The translations under genes and the position numbers were made by a program. Below, piece after piece: positions 60,842-64,000 of a stretch of DNA of 64,000 nucleotides (its first letter is position 1; each line of letters starts with the position of its first letter). The notes below the pieces were generated by a model that ran no database searches, was not told where the DNA came from, and saw only the letters and a program-made list of their open reading frames with translations. Origin of the DNA: Pikeienuella litoralis (GTDB lineage: Bacteria > Pseudomonadota > Alphaproteobacteria > Rhodobacterales > Rhodobacteraceae); NCBI RefSeq assembly GCF_037646705.1, contig NZ_JBBHER010000008.1, positions 1-64,000 on the forward strand. Reading direction: 5' to 3'.

Positions 60842-61459
60842 ATGGACGAGCCGCGCATCTATCTCGTCACACCGCCGCTCAGCGATGGCGCGGAGTTCGC
60901 GCCGATGCTCGACGCCGCGCTCACCGCGGCGCGCGTCGCCTGCGTCCGGTTTCGCGTCGCCGATGACGATGAGGCGCTGATCCGCCGCGTCGCCGACCCG
61001 CTCCGCGAGATCTGCCACCGCCATGACGTCGCGCTGGTCGCCACCGACCATTTCCGGCTTGTGCGGCCGCTCGGCCTCGACGGGGTTCACCTGGCCAATC
61101 CGCGACTCAACGTGCGGGAGGCGCGGAAGGCTCTCGGAGACGACGCCATCGTCGGCGCGTTCGCCGGGGCCTCCCGGCATCAGGGCATGACGCTGGCCGA
61201 AGCCGGAGCGGATTATGTCTCGTTCGGGCCGGTCGCGGCCAGCGACCTTGGCGACGGGCAGATCGCGGAGCCGGCGCTCTTCGAGTGGTGGTCGGAGATG
61301 ATCACGACGCCCGTGGTCGCGGAGGGCGGGGTCACGCTCGAACTCGCCGCCGCCCTCGCCGGAACGGCGGATTTCATCGCCGCCGACAGCGCGGTCTGGG
61401 ATCACGCGGAAGGCCCGGCTGCGGGCGTCTGCGCGCTTTCAGCCCTGCTCGGTCAGTGA
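60842..61459 (+). CDS. Thiamine phosphate synthase-like (ThiE/TenI) protein
   Basis: 205 residues with the TMP-TENI barrel: VALVATDHFRLVRPLGLDGV, HLANPRLNVREARKALGDD, ADYVSFGPVAASDLGDGQIA and TTPVVAEGGVTLELAAAL. The order matches ThiE but residues of the pyrophosphate site are weakly kept. In Rhodobacterales such a protein is often annotated as a second ThiE-like or TenI-like. AAGGA precedes the ATG. It overlaps the convergent OlsA gene by 21 nt. Confidence 0.82.
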   Translation: MDEPRIYLVTPPLSDGAEFAPMLDAALTAARVACVRFRVADDDEALIRRVADPLREICHRHDVALVATDHFRLVRPLGLDGVHLANPRLNVREARKALGDDAIVGAFAGASRHQGMTLAEAGADYVSFGPVAASDLGDGQIAEPALFEWWSEMITTPVVAEGGVTLELAAALAGTADFIAADSAVWDHAEGPAAGVCALSALLGQ

Positions 61460-62290
61460 GGGAAAGGCGCTTCTGACGGCGCTCTCGCAATGGGCGGTCA
61501 GGGTCTTCCGATCCGGCCAGTCGGCGGCGTGGATCGCCTCGTGAAACACCATCTCGACGACGCCGCCGCGTGAGCGCGCGGCGACGGCCCAGACATGCGC
61601 CCCGAACGGCATCGAGCCCCACCAGCCGTAGAAATTCACCGGCAGCCCGAGCCGCGGCGACGGGCGATAGATCAGCGACACCGGCTGCACCAGCGCGCGC
61701 TCACGCACGCCGTCCACGAAAAGGACCGACATCAGCGAGCTCTTGAACGGCAGGACCCGGAGCCCGTCCGTGCTGGTCCCCTCGGGAAAGATGCAGAGCA
61801 GCTCGCCTGCTTTCATCCGCTCCAGAAGATCGGCCTGCTGGCGCATCGCCTCGGTGCGCTTGCGCTCGATGAACACCGTCTCGCAGAGCGCGGCGACGGC
61901 GCCGACGCCCGGCCATCTCCGAACGTCCGCCTTGGCGACGAAATTGACGCGCCTGACCGACCGCAGCGCGACGATGTCCACCCATGAGGCGTGATTGGCG
62001 ACCAGAACTCCGCCGCTCTTGATCGGCGCGCCGCGCACGATCGGCTTCAGCCCGAAGATCTTGAGCATCACCCGCGACCAGAGTCGCGCGGCCGCGTAGT
62101 GGTACGTCACCCATGGGCCGAATGCGGCCTTCGCCCCACGCCCCGCGACGAACACCAGCAACAATACGCCCGTGACGCCGAGCGCGACGGAGATCCTGAC
62201 CCAGGCCCGAATCCGCTGTCCGACGCTGAGCGGCGGCAGCGTCGGCGGCTCCGCGTCTTTCCAGGTCATCGGCGTCATCGCGTCAGCCAA
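61439..62290 (-). CDS. olsA: 1-acyl-sn-glycerol-3-phosphate acyltransferase-type enzyme (OlsA)
   Basis: 283 residues of the PlsC family. Catalytic NHASWVD (HX4D), the glycerophosphate-type CIFPEGTS box and an N-terminal membrane helix (VTGVLLLVFVAG) are present. Next to olsB it is best read as OlsA, which adds the second acyl chain to lyso-ornithine lipid. The start overlaps the olsB stop by 8 nt, so translation is coupled; ATG at codons 5 and 8 are alternatives. Confidence 0.88.
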   Translation of the reverse strand: MADAMTPMTWKDAEPPTLPPLSVGQRIRAWVRISVALGVTGVLLLVFVAGRGAKAAFGPWVTYHYAAARLWSRVMLKIFGLKPIVRGAPIKSGGVLVANHASWVDIVALRSVRRVNFVAKADVRRWPGVGAVAALCETVFIERKRTEAMRQQADLLERMKAGELLCIFPEGTSTDGLRVLPFKSSLMSVLFVDGVRERALVQPVSLIYRPSPRLGLPVNFYGWWGSMPFGAHVWAVAARSRGGVVEMVFHEAIHAADWPDRKTLTAHCESAVRSAFPSLTEQG

Positions 62291-63140
62291 GGACGCGATC
62301 CGTCGCGCCGCGCGATGCGCGCTGGTAGAATTCGCGATAGCGATCGACCATGCGCGTGGTGTCCATCAGGAGGCAAACGTCGACCGTATTGAACGCATGA
62401 TCCACATAGGCCCCCTCGCCGACGAAGCCGCCAAGCCGGATATAGGCTTTTATCAAGGGCGGAATCTGTTTCATCGCCTCGGCCCGCGACACCTCCTCCG
62501 CGGGGATCAGATCCATCGGCACGAAGAACTCCTCGCGCGTGCGGACGCGAAGATCCTCGGGCGCAAGATGGTTGTGATGGAGATAGGCCAGCGGCTGCGC
62601 GAGCTTCGTCGGATCGGAGCCGTGAAAGCTGGCGACGCCGAACATGATCTCGATATCATGATCGGCGACGTAGCGCCCGAGCCCAGTCCATAACAGATGC
62701 ATCGCCGCGCCGCCGCGATAGGCGACATCGACACAGGAGCGCCCAAGTTCGACCGTGTTGCGGGGGTAGTTGCGGATCTTGGTCAGGTCGTATTCCGACT
62801 CGCCGTAGAATCCGCAGCCTTGCTTCGCCACGTCGCCCCGCAGCAACCGGTAGACGCCGGCGACGCCGTCCAGCGGGTCCTCCGGCGTCGCCTCGTTGTC
62901 GATGAGAAGGAGATGATCGAAATACGGGTCGAAGGAATCGCGCTCGCGCCTGAGCTCGCGGTCCTCCGGAGACGGGGTCGCGCCCATCTCCTCCACGAAC
63001 ACGCGGTATCGCAGGCGCTGCGCGGCGGCGACGTCTTCGTCGCTCTCCGCCAGCCTTACGGTGAACCGACCTGCGTCAATCCGCAATGAAGCGCTCCTGC
63101 CATGGATCGGGAAAGCCGCCCCGACCGTCGGCGCGGACAT
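62283..63140 (-). CDS. olsB: L-ornithine N-alpha-acyltransferase (OlsB)
   Basis: 285 residues matching OlsB, the GNAT-fold enzyme that transfers a 3-hydroxyacyl group from ACP to ornithine. Conserved parts are QRLRYRVFVEEMGATPSPED, RDSFDPYFDHLLLID, VELGRSCVDVAYRGGAAMHL, MFGVASFHGSDP and IPPLIKAYIRLGGFVGEGA. It is the first step of ornithine lipid synthesis, a phosphate-free membrane lipid. The chosen ATG has a weak ribosome binding site, and the first 20 residues are not conserved. Confidence 0.92.
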   Translation of the reverse strand: MSAPTVGAAFPIHGRSASLRIDAGRFTVRLAESDEDVAAAQRLRYRVFVEEMGATPSPEDRELRRERDSFDPYFDHLLLIDNEATPEDPLDGVAGVYRLLRGDVAKQGCGFYGESEYDLTKIRNYPRNTVELGRSCVDVAYRGGAAMHLLWTGLGRYVADHDIEIMFGVASFHGSDPTKLAQPLAYLHHNHLAPEDLRVRTREEFFVPMDLIPAEEVSRAEAMKQIPPLIKAYIRLGGFVGEGAYVDHAFNTVDVCLLMDTTRMVDRYREFYQRASRGATDRVLG

Positions 63141-63248
63141 TAAGTGAGCATGGAAGGCGACGCAACACAGCCTTCGGCCGGCGGAAGCCTCGCGGCGTTA
63201 ACCAACAGCGCCCCGAGATCGGCTACACATGACGACGCAAATCAGGCG

Positions 63249-63428
63249 TCATTCCCAATCGGGGGCGACCAGCTCCAGATCGGCGGCGCCGCCAGTAAGG
63301 ACCAACTTGCCCGCATGCTCAAAATTGACTGTGATCCGATCGCCGATATTCGACTGCACCCGCCCGAGGCCCCAATCGGGCCGCGCCCGGCTTCGAACGA
63401 TGGCGCCAGGTTGATAAAGCGCGTCCAT
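63249..63428 (-). CDS. DUF3553 small protein
   Basis: 59 residues, starting ATG 63428 with GGGAG 8 nt upstream. The product begins MDALYQPGAIVRSRARPDWG, continues through VQSNIGDRITVNFEHAGK, and ends ADLELVAPDWE. This is the DUF3553 family, conserved in Rhodobacterales. The fold resembles a small SH3-like or tudor-like beta barrel; the function is unknown. It is divergent from chpT (33 nt apart). Confidence 0.85.
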   Translation of the reverse strand: MDALYQPGAIVRSRARPDWGLGRVQSNIGDRITVNFEHAGKLVLTGGAADLELVAPDWE

Positions 63429-63460
63429 CGGCGCAACTCCCTTGTCGTGAGGCCGGACTG

Positions 63461-64000
63461 ATGGACGATCTCATGCTTTCCGGGCTGGTTTCATCACGGA
63501 TCTGCCACGACCTCATAAACCCTGTCGGGGCGATCGGCAACGGCATGGAGTTGCTGCGCGGGCCCGGCGGCGGCGAAGAGGAGATGCGCCTGATCGCAGA
63601 CTGCGCCGACGCGGCCTCCAACTCCCTGCAATTTCTGCGTATCGCATTCGGCTCCCGCGCGCCGGACGAAGCGATCGAGACCCGAACGCTCGCCGGCGCC
63701 GCCGACGCGTATTTCGCCCGCCGCCGCGTGCGGCTCGACTGGGGCGATATCGGCGACGCGGTGCCGTTTCGCGCGGCGCAGCCGATCCTTCTCCTTGCGC
63801 TGGCCGGCGCCGGCGCCCTGCCCCGCGGCGGCCAATTGACGCTGTCGGCGGTGGAGACGGCGCCCCTCCGGCTGGAATGGGCGCTGGAGGCCGGAGCGGC
63901 GAAAATCCAGGATCGCGCGCGCGCGCTTCTCGCGGCGCGCCCCGCCCTGGCGGACATCGCGCCCGGCGAGGTGCATTTCGTTCTCCTCTGGCTCGCGGCG
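63461..64000 (+). CDS. chpT: Histidine phosphotransferase ChpT (3' end beyond window)
   Basis: The first 180 codons are present and the frame is open at the window edge. The phospho-acceptor region SSRICHDLINPVGAIGNGMELL (His near residue 16) matches ChpT, followed by the second helix DAASNSLQFLRIAFG. A degenerate ATPase-like domain follows. ChpT passes phosphate from CckA to CtrA and CpdR, controlling the cell cycle, motility and gene-transfer-agent genes in this order. About 30 residues are missing from view. Confidence 0.9.
   Translation, partial: MDDLMLSGLVSSRICHDLINPVGAIGNGMELLRGPGGGEEEMRLIADCADAASNSLQFLRIAFGSRAPDEAIETRTLAGAADAYFARRRVRLDWGDIGDAVPFRAAQPILLLALAGAGALPRGGQLTLSAVETAPLRLEWALEAGAAKIQDRARALLAARPALADIAPGEVHFVLLWLAA

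Overview
The window is GC-rich, gene-dense alphaproteobacterial DNA and looks like a Rhodobacterales chromosome. Supporting signs are a VPLPA-CTERM secreted protein, a DUF3553 gene next to chpT (the CckA-ChpT-CtrA relay), an olsBA pair for ornithine lipid, an imuA-imuB-dnaE2 mutagenesis cassette, guaB and yebC. No rRNA, no complete tRNA and no CRISPR array were seen.

1-3150: right edge of an integrated element. It holds a truncated IS256-type transposase, a tyrosine integrase, and the 3' half of a CAU-anticodon tRNA ending in CCA (2139-2188), which I read as the attachment-site scar. Beyond it lies about 1 kb with an IS21 istB remnant and inverted repeats.

3151-17357: one leftward ten-gene transcription unit. 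It has a HisD-family dehydrogenase, a metallo-beta-lactamase-fold hydrolase, a complete Rbs-type sugar importer, a complete CUT1-type importer with two different ATPases, and an HD-like protein. It faces a divergent LacI-family regulator across a perfect 14-bp palindrome, so this is probably a single-repressor catabolic regulon for a sugar or polyol-like compound.

17478-26782: redox and electrophile genes. These are an FMN/NAD oxidoreductase, VOC proteins, DUF1348, an isochorismatase, a GST, a natural MhqO-MhqD fusion, a second MhqO-like dioxygenase and two LysR regulators.

27064-33076: a SRAP (YedK-type) protein overlapping imuA-imuB-dnaE2, with a LexA-type box embedded in imuA just before imuB. 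33527-37764: an envelope module of DUF3604 protein, membrane PpiC and HupE/UreJ-like protein. An IS3 scar, a YczE-like protein, guaB, the VPLPA-CTERM protein and a phospholipase D-like protein follow.

43469-53234: a catabolic region with an enoyl-CoA hydratase, a cytosine-deaminase-like amidohydrolase, a TctCBA transporter, a TPP enzyme, an amidase and a GntR/FCD regulator. Matching repeats precede the TPP enzyme and lie between the amidase and the regulator. 53302-57280: a MarR regulator divergent from a PanB-like enzyme, then a PhyH dioxygenase and an aspartate aminotransferase. 57354-64000: YmdB-type phosphoesterase, SLC13 permease, YebC, ThiE-like protein, OlsA, OlsB, DUF3553 and the start of ChpT.
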